Origin: Burkholderiaceae bacterium
GTDB taxonomy: Bacteria > Pseudomonadota > Gammaproteobacteria > Burkholderiales > Burkholderiaceae_C
DNA length: 42,413 nt
Reading direction: 5' to 3'
Assembly (NCBI GenBank): GCA_014879655.1
Contig: JACSRS010000105.1
Location: forward strand, 1-42,413
Shown here: in pieces, positions 9,624 to 18,308 of the stretch
Numbering within the stretch: position 1 is the first letter of the stretch
Layout: each line of letters begins with the position of its first letter
Position numbers and translations under genes: made by a program
Notes under the pieces: model-generated
Seen by the model: only the letters and a program-made list of their open reading frames with translations
Database searches by the model: none
What the model was told of the DNA's origin: nothing

Positions 9624-10138
9624 CAGGCAGCTCCTGTTTCGGCGTTGGCAGGGTGTTCGGGAATCACGGTGCCGGCGATCTGCGCACTCTTGCCGCGAAA
9701 CAGCGCCACCACCTGGCCGCGCTGGTTGGTCACCGTCATGTCATAGATGCCGTGCCGGCCGCTCAGGGTCTGCTCGACGCCGACGCAGGTGAGCACATCG
9801 TCCAGGTGCGCCGGCTTGAGAAACTCGATGCTGCAGCCGGCCGCCACGGTGTTGCGATTGTGGCTGTTGCAGGCGAAGGCAAAAGTGGAATCGGCCAGCG
9901 TGAAAATGAAGCCGCCGTGGCAGATCTGGTGTCCGTTCAGGTGCAGCGGCCGCACCACCATGCGCATTTCGGCCCGGCCCGGCTGGCAGGCCAGCAGTTC
10001 CATGCCCATGGTTTCGCTGGACGCGCGGTCGGCGGCAAACATGGTCTCGCCGACCTTTCGCGCCAGTTCCCCAGCTTCTGCGGATGAAGCCGCCGGATGA
10101 ACGGCCGGTGTCCGCTTGTGGGTCTCGCTCATGGTCAT
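9623..10138 (-). CDS. paaI: PaaI hotdog-fold thioesterase
   Basis: A 171-residue hotdog-fold acyl-CoA thioesterase. PaaI hydrolyses (hydroxy)phenylacetyl-CoA type dead-end intermediates and so frees CoA in the phenylacetate pathway. The helix with the catalytic Asp reads [18 protein letters not shown], matching the PaaI signature. A poorly conserved stretch of about 30 residues precedes the domain. ATG 10138 overlaps the paaG stop (ATGA); a second ATG at 10132 is also possible. The 3' end overlaps the paaK start in the same way, so the three genes are translationally coupled. Confidence 0.93.
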   Translation of the reverse strand: MTMSETHKRTPAVHPAASSAEAGELARKVGETMFAADRASSETMGMELLACQPGRAEMRMVVRPLHLNGHQICHGGFIFTLADSTFAFACNSHNRNTVAAGCSIEFLKPAHLDDVLTCVGVEQTLSGRHGIYDMTVTNQRGQVVALFRGKSAQIAGTVIPEHPANAETGAA

Positions 10139-10929
10139 GCGCCCTTGAAAACAGGCGGGCGCTTTTCCAGAAAAGCCTGCACCCCTTCGATGTAGTCATG
10201 GGTGTGGCCCATCACCGACTGCGTGTCGCGCTCGACGTCGAGCTGCTGGTCCAGTGTGCGGCTGCTGGCGTCGCGCAGCAGATGGCGCGTGGCGACCAGC
10301 GCGCGCGTGGGCATCACCGCCAGCCGCTCGGCCAGCGCCATCGAAGCGGCCAGGCAGTCGTCCGCCACGTCCCAGATCAGCCCCCACTCTTTGGCCTGCG
10401 CCGCGCCGAGCTTGTCGCCGGTCATGGCCAGCGCCAGCGCACGCGCCAGACCCAGCCGCTCGACCAGCAGCCAACTGCCGCCGGCGTCCGGAATCAGCCC
10501 GATCTTGCTGAAAGCCTGGATGAAACTGGCGCCGGGCGCTGCAATCGCGATGTCGCAGCTCATCGCCAGCGAGGCGCCTGCGCCGGCCGCGACGCCGTTG
10601 ACAGCGGCAATCGTCGGCACGCGCAGCGACTGCAGGCGCCGCGCCGTCGGGTTGAACGCCTGCTCGATCACCGGTCCCGGATCGGCCCGCTCGACCAGGT
10701 CCGGCCCGGGCGTGAAATCGAACTCGGACAGATCGGCGCCCGCGCAGAAACCCCGGCCGGCGCCGGTGATCACCAGCGCGCGGATGGCGGGGTCGGCGGC
10801 CACGCGGTCCAGCGCCTTGCCCAAGTCGGCGTGCATGGCGCGGGTGAAACTGTTGAGGGACTGGGGGCGGTTCAGCGTGGCCAGCGCCACGGCTCCGCGT
10901 ATTTCAAGCAGCACGTTGTTGTCGGTCAT
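10135..10929 (-). CDS. paaG: PaaG-type enoyl-CoA isomerase
   Basis: A 264-residue crotonase-fold enzyme. PaaG isomerises the 1,2-epoxyphenylacetyl-CoA product to oxepin-CoA and also moves double bonds later in the pathway. The oxyanion-hole motifs are [14 protein letters not shown] and [15 protein letters not shown]. The Glu of hydratases in the second motif is missing (Ser-Leu instead), while IPDAGGSW supplies an Asp, which fits an isomerase. ATG 10929 is preferred because AGGAG lies eight bases before it; the frame also opens at 10947. It is the first gene of the minus-strand paa unit, divergent from the hydratase gene. Confidence 0.92.
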   Translation of the reverse strand: MTDNNVLLEIRGAVALATLNRPQSLNSFTRAMHADLGKALDRVAADPAIRALVITGAGRGFCAGADLSEFDFTPGPDLVERADPGPVIEQAFNPTARRLQSLRVPTIAAVNGVAAGAGASLAMSCDIAIAAPGASFIQAFSKIGLIPDAGGSWLLVERLGLARALALAMTGDKLGAAQAKEWGLIWDVADDCLAASMALAERLAVMPTRALVATRHLLRDASSRTLDQQLDVERDTQSVMGHTHDYIEGVQAFLEKRPPVFKGA

Positions 10930-10960
10930 GAAGGTCTCCTGTCGCATGAATTTACCATTG

Positions 10961-10974
10961 ACCGACCAATCGGT
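10961..10974. promoter_or_regulatory. Candidate PaaR/TetR-type operator
   Basis: A palindrome ACCGA-CCAA-TCGGT sits in the 138-base gap between the divergent paaG and enoyl-CoA hydratase genes. Phenylacetate genes of betaproteobacteria are commonly controlled by a TetR-family repressor (PaaR) that binds palindromes rich in ACCGA/TCGGT half sites; that link is inference. A TATAGT hexamer at 11016-11021 could be a plus-strand -10 box, but no good -35 is at the right distance. Confidence 0.5.
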
Positions 10975-11067
10975 TGGACAATTCGTCCGGGCGGCGTTGC
11001 CCGCCGACGGGCCGGTATAGTGACAGTGTGCCGCCAGGCCCCTTCCACAGACAACCGGAGTACTCCC

Positions 11068-11847
11068 ATGGCTTATGAACTCATCATCGTGCGCACCGAG
11101 GCCGAAAAAGTCGGCGTCATCCAGCTCAACCGGCCCAAGGCCCTCAATGCCCTGAACGGCGACCTGATGGACGAACTGGGCGCCGCCCTGAAGGCCTTCG
11201 ACGCCGATCCAGCCATCGGCTGCATGATCATCACCGGCAGCGAAAAGGCTTTCGCGGCCGGCGCCGACATCGGCGCCATGGCGACCTACGGTTTTGCCGA
11301 CGTCTACGGCGACGACTACATCACCCGCAACTGGGAGACCATCCGCGGCATCCGCAAGCCGGTGATTGCGGCCGTCAGCGGCTTTGCGCTGGGCGGCGGC
11401 TGCGAGCTGGCCATGATGTGCGACTTCATCATTGCGGCCGACAACGCGCGCTTCGGCCAGCCGGAAATCAAGCTGGGCATCATCCCCGGCGCCGGCGGCA
11501 CGCAGCGCCTGCCACGCGCGGTCGGCAAATCAAAAGCGATGGATCTGGCCCTGACCGGCCGCATGATGGACGCCACCGAGGCCGAGCGTGCCGGCCTGGT
11601 CAGCCGCGTGGTGCCGCTGGACAAGCTGATGGACGAAACCCTCGCGGCAGCGCTGACGATCTGCGGCTACGGTCAGCTGGCCACCCGCGCCGCCAAGGAG
11701 TGCGTGAACCGCGCCTTTGAAAGCGGCCTGTCCGATGGCGTGATGTTCGAGCGCCGCCTTTTCCACGCGCTGTTTGCCACGGCCGACCAGAAAGAGGGCA
11801 TGGACGCATTTGTCAACAAGCGGCCCGCCAGCTTCAGCAACCGCTGA
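11068..11847 (+). CDS. Enoyl-CoA hydratase (crotonase family, PaaF-like)
   Basis: A 259-residue crotonase-family hydratase. Both catalytic glutamates are present: [15 protein letters not shown] holds the first and [20 protein letters not shown] the second. The oxyanion-hole motif is [16 protein letters not shown] 11068 follows CCGGAG by nine bases; the much longer upstream open frame is not coding. Its position opposite paaG, across a shared operator candidate, suggests the 2,3-dehydroadipyl-CoA hydratase role (PaaF). It could equally be a general fatty-acid hydratase, so no symbol is assigned. Confidence 0.9.
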   Translation: MAYELIIVRTEAEKVGVIQLNRPKALNALNGDLMDELGAALKAFDADPAIGCMIITGSEKAFAAGADIGAMATYGFADVYGDDYITRNWETIRGIRKPVIAAVSGFALGGGCELAMMCDFIIAADNARFGQPEIKLGIIPGAGGTQRLPRAVGKSKAMDLALTGRMMDATEAERAGLVSRVVPLDKLMDETLAAALTICGYGQLATRAAKECVNRAFESGLSDGVMFERRLFHALFATADQKEGMDAFVNKRPASFSNR

Positions 11848-11873
11848 AAACGATGCCCGTTTTTGGCTATAAT
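11844..11873 (+). promoter_or_regulatory. Promoter of tRNA-Met
   Basis: A perfect -10 hexamer TATAAT lies at 11868-11873, eleven bases before the tRNA. A weak -35 candidate CTGAAA at 11844-11849 (18-base spacer) overlaps the stop codon of the hydratase gene. Confidence 0.6.
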
Positions 11874-11883
11874 CTTGGACGTT

Positions 11884-11960
11884 GGTGATATAGCTCAGTT
11901 GGTTAGAGCGCAGCATTCATAATGCTGATGTCGGTGGTTCAAGTCCACCTATCACCACCA
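11884..11960 (+). tRNA. tRNA-Met (anticodon CAT)
   Basis: A 77-base tRNA with a seven-base acceptor stem GGTGATA/TATCACC, a D arm AGCTCAGTTGGTTAGAGC, an anticodon stem CAGCA/TGCTG with loop TTCATAA, a T arm with GGTTCAAGTCC, and an encoded CCA end. The CAT anticodon allows elongator Met or lysidine-modified Ile2. The A-T pair closing the acceptor stem and overall similarity to other Burkholderiales elongator Met genes favour Met. Confidence 0.95.
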
Positions 11961-11972
11961 GACTTCTGAGAG

Positions 11973-12007
11973 CCCGCATGAGCATCCGCTCTGCGGGTTT
12001 TCGTTTG
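11973..12007 (+). terminator. Rho-independent terminator after tRNA-Met
   Basis: The stem CCCGCA/TGCGGG is extended by an inner GAGC/GCTC helix with an ATCC loop and is followed by TTTTCGTTTGT. It begins 12 bases after the tRNA end. Confidence 0.85.
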
Positions 12008-12092
12008 TCTGGGCCCGGGTGCTACACTTTTCCCGCCCCTGACTGTCCACGCCCCGACTGCCAGTTTTCCCCACAGCCTCTGGAGGACCACC

Positions 12093-12596
12093 ATGAACCG
12101 CTGTTCGGACACGCTCCCGCCGCAAACTTCCGGCAACGCGCTCCCCACCACCACCGGCGCCACCACGCCGGCCCGTACCCTGTGGGTCGGCCTGCTCGCC
12201 GCTCTCGCCGCCGTTGCAATACCTGCTGCGCTGACCGCTACCCTCGCGCTCACTGCGCCGATGGCCTGGGCACAGGGCGTCGGGCGGCCGATCCCCGCCG
12301 ACGTGAAGTTCGGCAAACTGATGATCACCCAGCCGCCGGATGTGATGATGGACGGCAGCCCCGACCGCATGTCGCCCGGCGCCCGCATCCGCCATACCAA
12401 CAACCTGCTGGTCATGTCGGGCCCCCTCGTCGGGCTGACGCTGCCGGTGATTTACCGGCGCGACACTTACGGCCTGATCCACGAAGTCTGGCTGCTGACT
12501 CCCGAGGAAGCGGCGCGGCTGGACAACAGCACGGGAGCAGCCTTCACCCAGGCGCTGAACACGCTGCTGGGCATCATTTTTGGCGGCCGCCGCTAG
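12093..12596 (+). CDS. Small exported protein of unknown function
   Basis: A 167-residue protein not assigned to a named family. The first 30 residues are polar and Thr-rich, then a hydrophobic stretch (WVGLLAALAAVAIPAALTAT) ends near PMAWAQG, which looks like a signal peptide with an unusually long n-region and an AWA-Q cleavage site. The mature part contains RIRHTNNLLVMSGPLVGLTL and a Tyr-Arg-Arg-Asp segment, which I believe is conserved in Burkholderiales. GGAGG lies seven bases before ATG 12093. It ends ten bases before miaB, so the two are probably cotranscribed. Confidence 0.78.
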   Translation: MNRCSDTLPPQTSGNALPTTTGATTPARTLWVGLLAALAAVAIPAALTATLALTAPMAWAQGVGRPIPADVKFGKLMITQPPDVMMDGSPDRMSPGARIRHTNNLLVMSGPLVGLTLPVIYRRDTYGLIHEVWLLTPEEAARLDNSTGAAFTQALNTLLGIIFGGRR

Positions 12597-12605
12597 AGAC
12601 CTCCC

Positions 12606-13958
12606 ATGAGCAAGAAAGTTTTCATCAAGACCTTTGGCTGTCAGATGAACGAGTACGACTCGGACAAGATGGCCGACGTGATGCACGCCGCCGAAGGTTA
12701 CGAGCCCACCCAGAACGTCGACGAAGCCGACCTGATCCTGTTCAACACCTGTTCGGTGCGCGAAAAGGCACAGGAAAAGGTCTTCAGCGACCTCGGTCGG
12801 GTGCAGCACCTGAAGAAAAAGGGCGTGCTGATCGGCGTTGGCGGCTGCGTGGCCAGCCAGGAAGGTGCCGACATCATCAAGCGGGCGCCTTACGTGGACG
12901 TGGTGTTCGGCCCGCAAACCCTGCACCGCCTGCCCGACCTGCTGGCGGCGCGGGCACGCCAGGCGCGGCCCCAGGTGGACATCAGCTTTCCCGAGATCGA
13001 GAAGTTCGACCACCTGCCGCCCGCCCGGGTGGAGGGCGGCGCCGCTTTCGTGTCGATCATGGAAGGCTGCTCCAAGTACTGCAGTTACTGCGTCGTCCCC
13101 TACACCCGGGGCGAAGAAGTCTCGCGGCCGTTTGACGACGTGCTGGTCGAGATTGCCGGCCTGGCTGACCAGGGCGTGAAAGAGGTCACGCTGCTGGGCC
13201 AGAACGTCAACGCCTACCGCGGCAAGATGGGCGACACGGCAGACATTGCCGACTTCGCGCTGCTGATCGAGTACGTGGCCGAAATTCCCGGTATAGAGCG
13301 CATCCGGTATACCACCAGCCACCCCAACGAGTTCACGCAGCGGCTGATCGACACCTATGACAAGGTGCCCAAGCTGGTCAGCCACCTGCACCTGCCGGTG
13401 CAGCATGGCTCAGACCGCATCCTGATGGTGATGAAACGCGGCTACACCGCCATGGAATACAAGAGCACGGTGCGCAAGCTGCGTGCCATCCGCCCCGACA
13501 TGGCGATGAGCAGCGACTTCATCGTCGGCTTCCCCGGCGAGACCGAGGAAGACTTTGGCAAGATGATGAAGCTGATCGACGATGTCGGTTTTGACAACAG
13601 CTTCAGTTTCATCTTCAGCCCGCGGCCTGGCACGCCGGCGGCGAACCTGCAGGACGACACGCCGCATGCGGTCAAGCTGCGCCGGCTGCAGGAACTGCAG
13701 GCCGTGATCGAGGCCAATATCCGCAGCATCAGCGCGTCACGCGAAGGCACGATACAGCGCATCCTGGTCGAAGGCCCGGCGCGGCGCGACCCGAACGAGC
13801 TGATGGGCCGCACCGAGTGCAACCGGGCGGTGAACTTTCCCGGCGGCCCACAGGCGGCCCGGCTGATCGGCCAGATGATCGATGTGACCATCACGCAGGC
13901 CATGGCGCATTCCCTGCGCGGCGAAGTGCGCCTGACCGAGGCGGCGCTGGCGCCCTGA
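12606..13958 (+). CDS. miaB: MiaB, tRNA ms2i6A37 methylthiotransferase
   Basis: A 450-residue radical-SAM methylthiotransferase that turns i6A37 into ms2i6A37 in tRNAs reading UNN codons. The N-terminal MTTase domain has its three cluster cysteines at Cys12 (FGCQMN), Cys49 (NTCSV) and Cys81 (GGCVASQ). The radical-SAM motif CSKYCSYC has Cys155, Cys159 and Cys162. The C-terminal TRAM domain includes [13 protein letters not shown]. Length and order are normal for the family. It converges with ffh. Confidence 0.97.
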   Translation: MSKKVFIKTFGCQMNEYDSDKMADVMHAAEGYEPTQNVDEADLILFNTCSVREKAQEKVFSDLGRVQHLKKKGVLIGVGGCVASQEGADIIKRAPYVDVVFGPQTLHRLPDLLAARARQARPQVDISFPEIEKFDHLPPARVEGGAAFVSIMEGCSKYCSYCVVPYTRGEEVSRPFDDVLVEIAGLADQGVKEVTLLGQNVNAYRGKMGDTADIADFALLIEYVAEIPGIERIRYTTSHPNEFTQRLIDTYDKVPKLVSHLHLPVQHGSDRILMVMKRGYTAMEYKSTVRKLRAIRPDMAMSSDFIVGFPGETEEDFGKMMKLIDDVGFDNSFSFIFSPRPGTPAANLQDDTPHAVKLRRLQELQAVIEANIRSISASREGTIQRILVEGPARRDPNELMGRTECNRAVNFPGGPQAARLIGQMIDVTITQAMAHSLRGEVRLTEAALAP

Positions 13959-13992
13959 AGGGCCGGTGATTGCCCGCCTTTTACTATTCAGT

Positions 13993-14058
13993 TAATAGCA
14001 ACAACTGACCGTTTGACGCTGGGTTGAGCCATAAAAGACTGAAAAATCAGTCAAAAAT
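13993..14058 (+). repeat. Intergenic repeat, copy 3
   Basis: AATAGCAACAACTGACC is followed by TTTGACGCTGGGTTGAGCC at 14012-14030, one base shorter than copies 1 and 2, then an A-rich tail with GACTGAAAAATCAGTC, itself a seven-base inverted repeat. It fills the gap between the convergent miaB and ffh genes. Confidence 0.75.
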
Positions 14059-14075
14059 GCCAAAGGGGTGCCGTT

Positions 14076-15449
14076 TCAGAACGGCATCTTGGGCATGCCG
14101 CCCAGGCCTTTCATGCCGCCCATGCGTTTCATCATCTTCATCAGGCCGCCGCCCTTCATCTTCTTCATCATGTCCTGCATCTGCTCGAACTCCTTGAGCA
14201 GGCGGTTGACCTCCTGCACCTGAACCCCCGCGCCGGACGCAATGCGACGCTTGCGCGTGGCCTTGAGCAGCTCGGGCTTGCGGCGCTCCAGCGGCGTCAT
14301 GCTGTGAATGATGCCCTGCTTGCGCACGATGTCGCGTTCGGCTCGGGACAGGTCGGCTTCGCTCGTCTTGGCCGCCATCTGCGATGGCAGTTTGTCCATC
14401 AGGCTCGACAGCCCGCCCATCTGGTTCATCTGCTGGATCTGGGCCAGAAAATCGTTGAGGTCGAAGCCCGCGCCGCTCTTGACCTTGGCGGCAAGCTTCT
14501 GCGCGGCCTCCATGTCGACGCCGGCGGTGACCTGCTCGACCAGCGCGACGATGTCGCCCATCCCCAGAATGCGGCCGGCATGACGCTCGGCGTCGAACAC
14601 TTCCAGCCCGTCGATCTTCTCGCTGGTGCCGGCGAACTTGATTGGCGCACCGGTGATCTGCCGCACCGACAGGGCCGCACCACCGCGCGAGTCGCCGTCG
14701 GTCTTGGTCAGGATGATGCCGGTCAGCGGCAGCGCGTCCTTGAAGGCCTTCGCCGTGTTGGCGGCGTCCTGGCCCTGCATCGCGTCGACGACAAACAGTG
14801 TTTCCACGGGTTTGAGTTCGGCGTGCAGCTCGCGGATTTCGCGCATCAGCGCTTCATCGACGGCCAGACGGCCGGCGGTGTCGACCAGCAGCACGTCAAA
14901 GTAGTGCTTGCGGGCGTAGTCGATGGCGGCACGCGCGATGTCCAGGGGCTTTTGTTCCGGCGTGCTGGGGAACCACTCGGCCCCCGCCTGCGCGGTCACG
15001 GTCTTGAGCTGCTCGATGGCCGCCGGGCGGTACACGTCGCCGGACACCGTCAGCACCTTTTTCTTGCGCTTTTCAATCAGGTGTTTGGCCAGCTTGGCGG
15101 TAGTGGTGGTCTTGCCCGCGCCCTGCAGGCCAGCCATCAGGATCACCGCCGGTGGCTGGGCGGCCAGGTTGATGTCGGACACGCCCTCGCCCATCGTCGC
15201 CGCCAGCTCGCGATTCACGATGCCGACCAGCGCCTGCCCGGGCTTGAGCGAGCCCATCACTTCCTGGCCCAGCGCCTTTTCTTTCACCCGGGCAATGAAG
15301 TCGCGCACCACCGGCAAGGCGACGTCGGCCTCCAGCAGCGCCATGCGCACCTCGCGCAGCATGTCGGTGACGTTGGACTCGGTGATGCGAGCCTGACCGC
15401 TGATCTGCTTGACCAGCCGGGAAAGTTTGTCTGTAAGTGCCGATGCCAT
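14076..15449 (-). CDS. ffh: Ffh, signal recognition particle GTPase
   Basis: A 457-residue SRP54 homologue that binds 4.5S RNA and signal peptides and delivers ribosomes to FtsY at the membrane. The N domain is followed by the G domain with GLQGAGKTTTTAKLAKHL (G1), DTAGRLAVDEALM (G3) and TKTDGDSRGGAALS (G4 region). The C-terminal M domain is methionine-rich (MKKMKGGGLMKMMKRMGG) and contains the RNA-binding stretch RKRRIASGAGVQVQEVN. It is divergent from the ypjD-like gene, an arrangement common in proteobacteria. Confidence 0.97.
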   Translation of the reverse strand: MASALTDKLSRLVKQISGQARITESNVTDMLREVRMALLEADVALPVVRDFIARVKEKALGQEVMGSLKPGQALVGIVNRELAATMGEGVSDINLAAQPPAVILMAGLQGAGKTTTTAKLAKHLIEKRKKKVLTVSGDVYRPAAIEQLKTVTAQAGAEWFPSTPEQKPLDIARAAIDYARKHYFDVLLVDTAGRLAVDEALMREIRELHAELKPVETLFVVDAMQGQDAANTAKAFKDALPLTGIILTKTDGDSRGGAALSVRQITGAPIKFAGTSEKIDGLEVFDAERHAGRILGMGDIVALVEQVTAGVDMEAAQKLAAKVKSGAGFDLNDFLAQIQQMNQMGGLSSLMDKLPSQMAAKTSEADLSRAERDIVRKQGIIHSMTPLERRKPELLKATRKRRIASGAGVQVQEVNRLLKEFEQMQDMMKKMKGGGLMKMMKRMGGMKGLGGMPKMPF

Positions 15450-15534
15450 GAAGGTGTCCGACGGATGCTGACCGGGCCGTTGATAACCGGGGACCAGGCG
15501 GCGCTGGTCCTTCGCGAAACGCTAAACTGTATGG

Positions 15535-16341
15535 ATGATTTTAGCCAGCGCGACTCCCGTCAGCGTCACCCTGTCGCTTGCGGCTGCCGCAGCCTACGCC
15601 CTGCCCGCCTTGGCGGCTGCGCGCATGGGCGCCCCGCTGACCCGGATGGTGCTGTTGCTGGCCTGGCTGCTGCACGCAGCGGTACTGGCGTTGGGCCTGC
15701 TGGACAGCCCGCCGCGCTTCGGCTTTGCGCCCGCCATTTCGATCACCGCCTGGCTGGTGCTGACCGTGTACGGCATTGAAAGCCGGGTTTATCCGAAATT
15801 GCGAGCCCGCTGGGCGCTCGCCGGTTTTGCCACGGCGGCGGTGCTGCTGGCGCTGGTCTTTCCCGGCACGCCGCTGCACCCGTCGGCTTCGGCCTGGCTG
15901 CCGCTGCACTGGGCGCTGGGCATCGCGTGTTATGGCCTGTTCGCCGCCGCGGTGGTGCACGCCTGGCTGATGACGCGGGTGGAGAAGCAGATCCGGCTGG
16001 CCACCGACCCGCACAGCGACATGCCGCTGCTGACGCTGGAGCGCCTGATGTTCCACTTCATCAGCGCTGGCTTTGCGTTGCTGACCGCCACGCTGCTGGC
16101 CGGCTGGCTTTTCGGCGAAACCCTCTATGGCGCAGCTGGCGCGCGCTGGCGGTGGGATCACAAGGCGGTGTTCTCGGTGCTATCCTGGCTGACATTCGCC
16201 GTGCTGCTGATCGGGCGCTCCCGCTTCGGCTGGCGCGGCCGTCGCGCGGTTCGCGTGCTCTACGGCGGTACGGCGCTGCTGGTGCTGGCTTACGCGGGTT
16301 CACGCTTCGTGATGGAAGTGGTGCTGAGGCGTGCCGGATGA
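15535..16341 (+). CDS. YpjD/CcsA-family inner-membrane protein
   Basis: A 268-residue polytopic membrane protein related to the CcsA/ResC cytochrome c assembly family and to E. coli YpjD, which also neighbours ffh. About eight hydrophobic segments are visible. The region LHWALGIACYGLFAAAVVHAWLM and the segment RWRWDHKAVFSVLSWLTF carry the conserved His and Trp residues of the family. A direct role in cytochrome assembly is not proven for the YpjD branch. Its stop overlaps the start of the next gene (ATGA). Confidence 0.87.
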   Translation: MILASATPVSVTLSLAAAAAYALPALAAARMGAPLTRMVLLLAWLLHAAVLALGLLDSPPRFGFAPAISITAWLVLTVYGIESRVYPKLRARWALAGFATAAVLLALVFPGTPLHPSASAWLPLHWALGIACYGLFAAAVVHAWLMTRVEKQIRLATDPHSDMPLLTLERLMFHFISAGFALLTATLLAGWLFGETLYGAAGARWRWDHKAVFSVLSWLTFAVLLIGRSRFGWRGRRAVRVLYGGTALLVLAYAGSRFVMEVVLRRAG

Positions 16342-16574
16342 AAGCCCTGATCGTTTTGCTGGCCGTGCTGGCCGGTATCTGGATCTGGCGCAGCAGCCGC
16401 CGGTTGCCACCGGAACGGAAGCAGCCGGGCGGCAACCACGGGCGGGACAAGGCAGCCATCGACGACATGTTCAGCTGCCCGGTCTGCGGTGTGCACCTGC
16501 CCCGTTCCGATGCGGTGCAGGGCAAGCGGGCGCTGTACTGCAGTCAGGACCACCGCCACCAGGCAGAAGACTGA
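16338..16574 (+). CDS. Small membrane-anchored Cys-rich protein (PP0621-like)
   Basis: A 78-residue protein. Residues 3-17 (ALIVLLAVLAGIWIW) form a single membrane anchor, followed by a basic Arg/Pro segment. The C-terminal part has a zinc-ribbon-like CPVCG, then 19 residues later a Cys-Ser-Gln-Asp-His group. It matches the small PP0621 family found between ypjD-like genes and pilS in related bacteria; function unknown. Its start overlaps the preceding stop and pilS begins on the very next base after its stop, so translation of all three is likely coupled. Confidence 0.82.
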   Translation: MKALIVLLAVLAGIWIWRSSRRLPPERKQPGGNHGRDKAAIDDMFSCPVCGVHLPRSDAVQGKRALYCSQDHRHQAED

Positions 16575-18308
16575 ATGGACCGGCTGCAAGAATCCGGAGC
16601 CTCGCACTCGTGGTTCGGCGCGGAGACACTGCCTCCACCCTTGTCGCCGTCGGCCGAAGCACTTACCCAGCCACCAGGTAGACTTTGGCATGGCTTCATG
16701 ACCGCCCGGGTGGTCATCGCGCTGGTGCTGCTCGCCGCCCAGGTGTCGACGCTGGTGATGGGTCAAAGCTCCCTGCTGCTGCTCGGGCTTTGCATCGCCT
16801 ATCTGGTGGCAACGGTGGCAATGCGGATGCTGTCGCAACCACGCGGCCGGGACATGGTGTTCGACCCGCGCTGGGTGGCCACCATCGGGCTGGACGTGGC
16901 CACGTTTTCGGCGCTGCATTTCATGCAGGGCGCGACCATCAACTACACGCCGCTGTTCGCGCTGCCGGTGCTGCAGGCTGCCGTGCTGGGCGCACTTCCG
17001 CTGGCGCTGGGCACGACCGCATTGGTGACGCTGATCCTGCTGGCCGATGCCTGGCGCTGGTCCATGGAATTCCCCGCCGACACCACGACGCGCATGCTGC
17101 AGTCCGGTCTGGCGGGCGCCGGGCTTTTCATCGTCGCCTACCTCACCAATCACCTGGCACTGCGGCTGTCGCGACAGGAGGCCATGGCCCTACAAAGTGC
17201 CCGCGAGGCACGGGTGCAGATGCTGGTCAATGAACTCGTGATCGAGCACCTCTCCGACGGCGTGCTGGTGATCGATCAACAACTGGTGGTTAATGCCGCC
17301 AACCCGTCGGCCAGGCACCTGCTGGAATGGGAACTGCTCGGCCGCTCGCTGCCGTTTGCGCTGGACGCGGAGCCCGGCTGGACGCCGCTGGCGGACCTGG
17401 TCTTGCGGACGTTCGCGCTCGGCGGCGCACAGCGCGCGGAGCTGAACATCCAGGTCGATCATTTGCCGGTATGCCACCTGCAGGCGCGTACGCAGCTGGC
17501 CGACGCACTGGCCGACGGGGCGCAAAGCCTTTGTGTGCTGTTTCTCCAGGACCGGCGTGAAATGGAAGCCCGCATGCGCACCGAAAAGCTCGCTGCGATG
17601 GGCCGCATGTCGGCGGCGGTGGCCCATGAAATCCGCAATCCGCTGGCCAGCATCTCCCAGGCCAACGCCCTGCTCGGCGAAGAGCTGGCCGACCCGGCGC
17701 AGCAAAGGCTGGTGGCGATGGTGCAGCAGAACGCGCAAAGACTGTCGCGGATCGTCGACGAAATTCTGGACGTCGCCCGCGTCGAACACCTCGGAGCCAG
17801 CGCTGCCGGCGTCAACCTCCCACTGGACGACTCGGTGCGCGCCATGTGCGGGGAATGGACCAGCCAGCACCGCAATCCGCAGGCGGTCCTGCTGTCGCTG
17901 GCGGCAGGTACGCGCGAGGTCCGGTTTGACCCCGAGCATCTGCGCAGGGTGCTGGTGAATCTGCTCGACAACGCTTGGCAGCACGCCGATCATGCGCGGC
18001 CCATTCAGGTATCAACGTCGCTGAATGGCAAGGGCGCTGCCGTGCTGCAAGTCTGGAGCGAGGGACCGCAGCTGGAACAAACCGTTCAGCGCCACCTGTT
18101 CGAACCGTTTTTTTCCTCGCGCAGCCGATCCAGTGGGCTGGGGCTGTACATCTGCCGCGAACTCTGTGAACGACACCGTGCAACAATCAGCCACGAGCGC
18201 CTGTCCCGCTATCAGGAAAACCGCAAGGTCGGCGGAAACGCCTTTACGGTGACGTTTGAATCCCGCGAGGACAGCGCTTCTCGCGCCGCACCCGTTTCCG
18301 TTCAATGA
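16575..18308 (+). CDS. pilS: PilS-type sensor histidine kinase
   Basis: A 577-residue membrane histidine kinase. About six membrane segments occupy residues 35-200, followed by a PAS-like region (LVIEHLSDGVLVIDQQLVVN). The phosphoacceptor His351 lies in VAHEIRNPLASISQ. The ATP-binding region has LVNLLDNAWQHA (N box) and SSGLGLYICRELCERH (G2 box). PilS controls type IV pilin expression through PilR. The start ATG abuts the previous stop and its end overlaps pilR (ATGA). Identification as PilS rests on the topology plus the PilR-like partner; no pilin gene is in view. Confidence 0.88.
   Translation: MDRLQESGASHSWFGAETLPPPLSPSAEALTQPPGRLWHGFMTARVVIALVLLAAQVSTLVMGQSSLLLLGLCIAYLVATVAMRMLSQPRGRDMVFDPRWVATIGLDVATFSALHFMQGATINYTPLFALPVLQAAVLGALPLALGTTALVTLILLADAWRWSMEFPADTTTRMLQSGLAGAGLFIVAYLTNHLALRLSRQEAMALQSAREARVQMLVNELVIEHLSDGVLVIDQQLVVNAANPSARHLLEWELLGRSLPFALDAEPGWTPLADLVLRTFALGGAQRAELNIQVDHLPVCHLQARTQLADALADGAQSLCVLFLQDRREMEARMRTEKLAAMGRMSAAVAHEIRNPLASISQANALLGEELADPAQQRLVAMVQQNAQRLSRIVDEILDVARVEHLGASAAGVNLPLDDSVRAMCGEWTSQHRNPQAVLLSLAAGTREVRFDPEHLRRVLVNLLDNAWQHADHARPIQVSTSLNGKGAAVLQVWSEGPQLEQTVQRHLFEPFFSSRSRSSGLGLYICRELCERHRATISHERLSRYQENRKVGGNAFTVTFESREDSASRAAPVSVQ

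Noticed and set aside
10084-11067. Long in-frame extension upstream of the enoyl-CoA hydratase
   Set aside because: It runs antisense through paaG; the crotonase domain starts right after ATG 11068, which has its own ribosome site.
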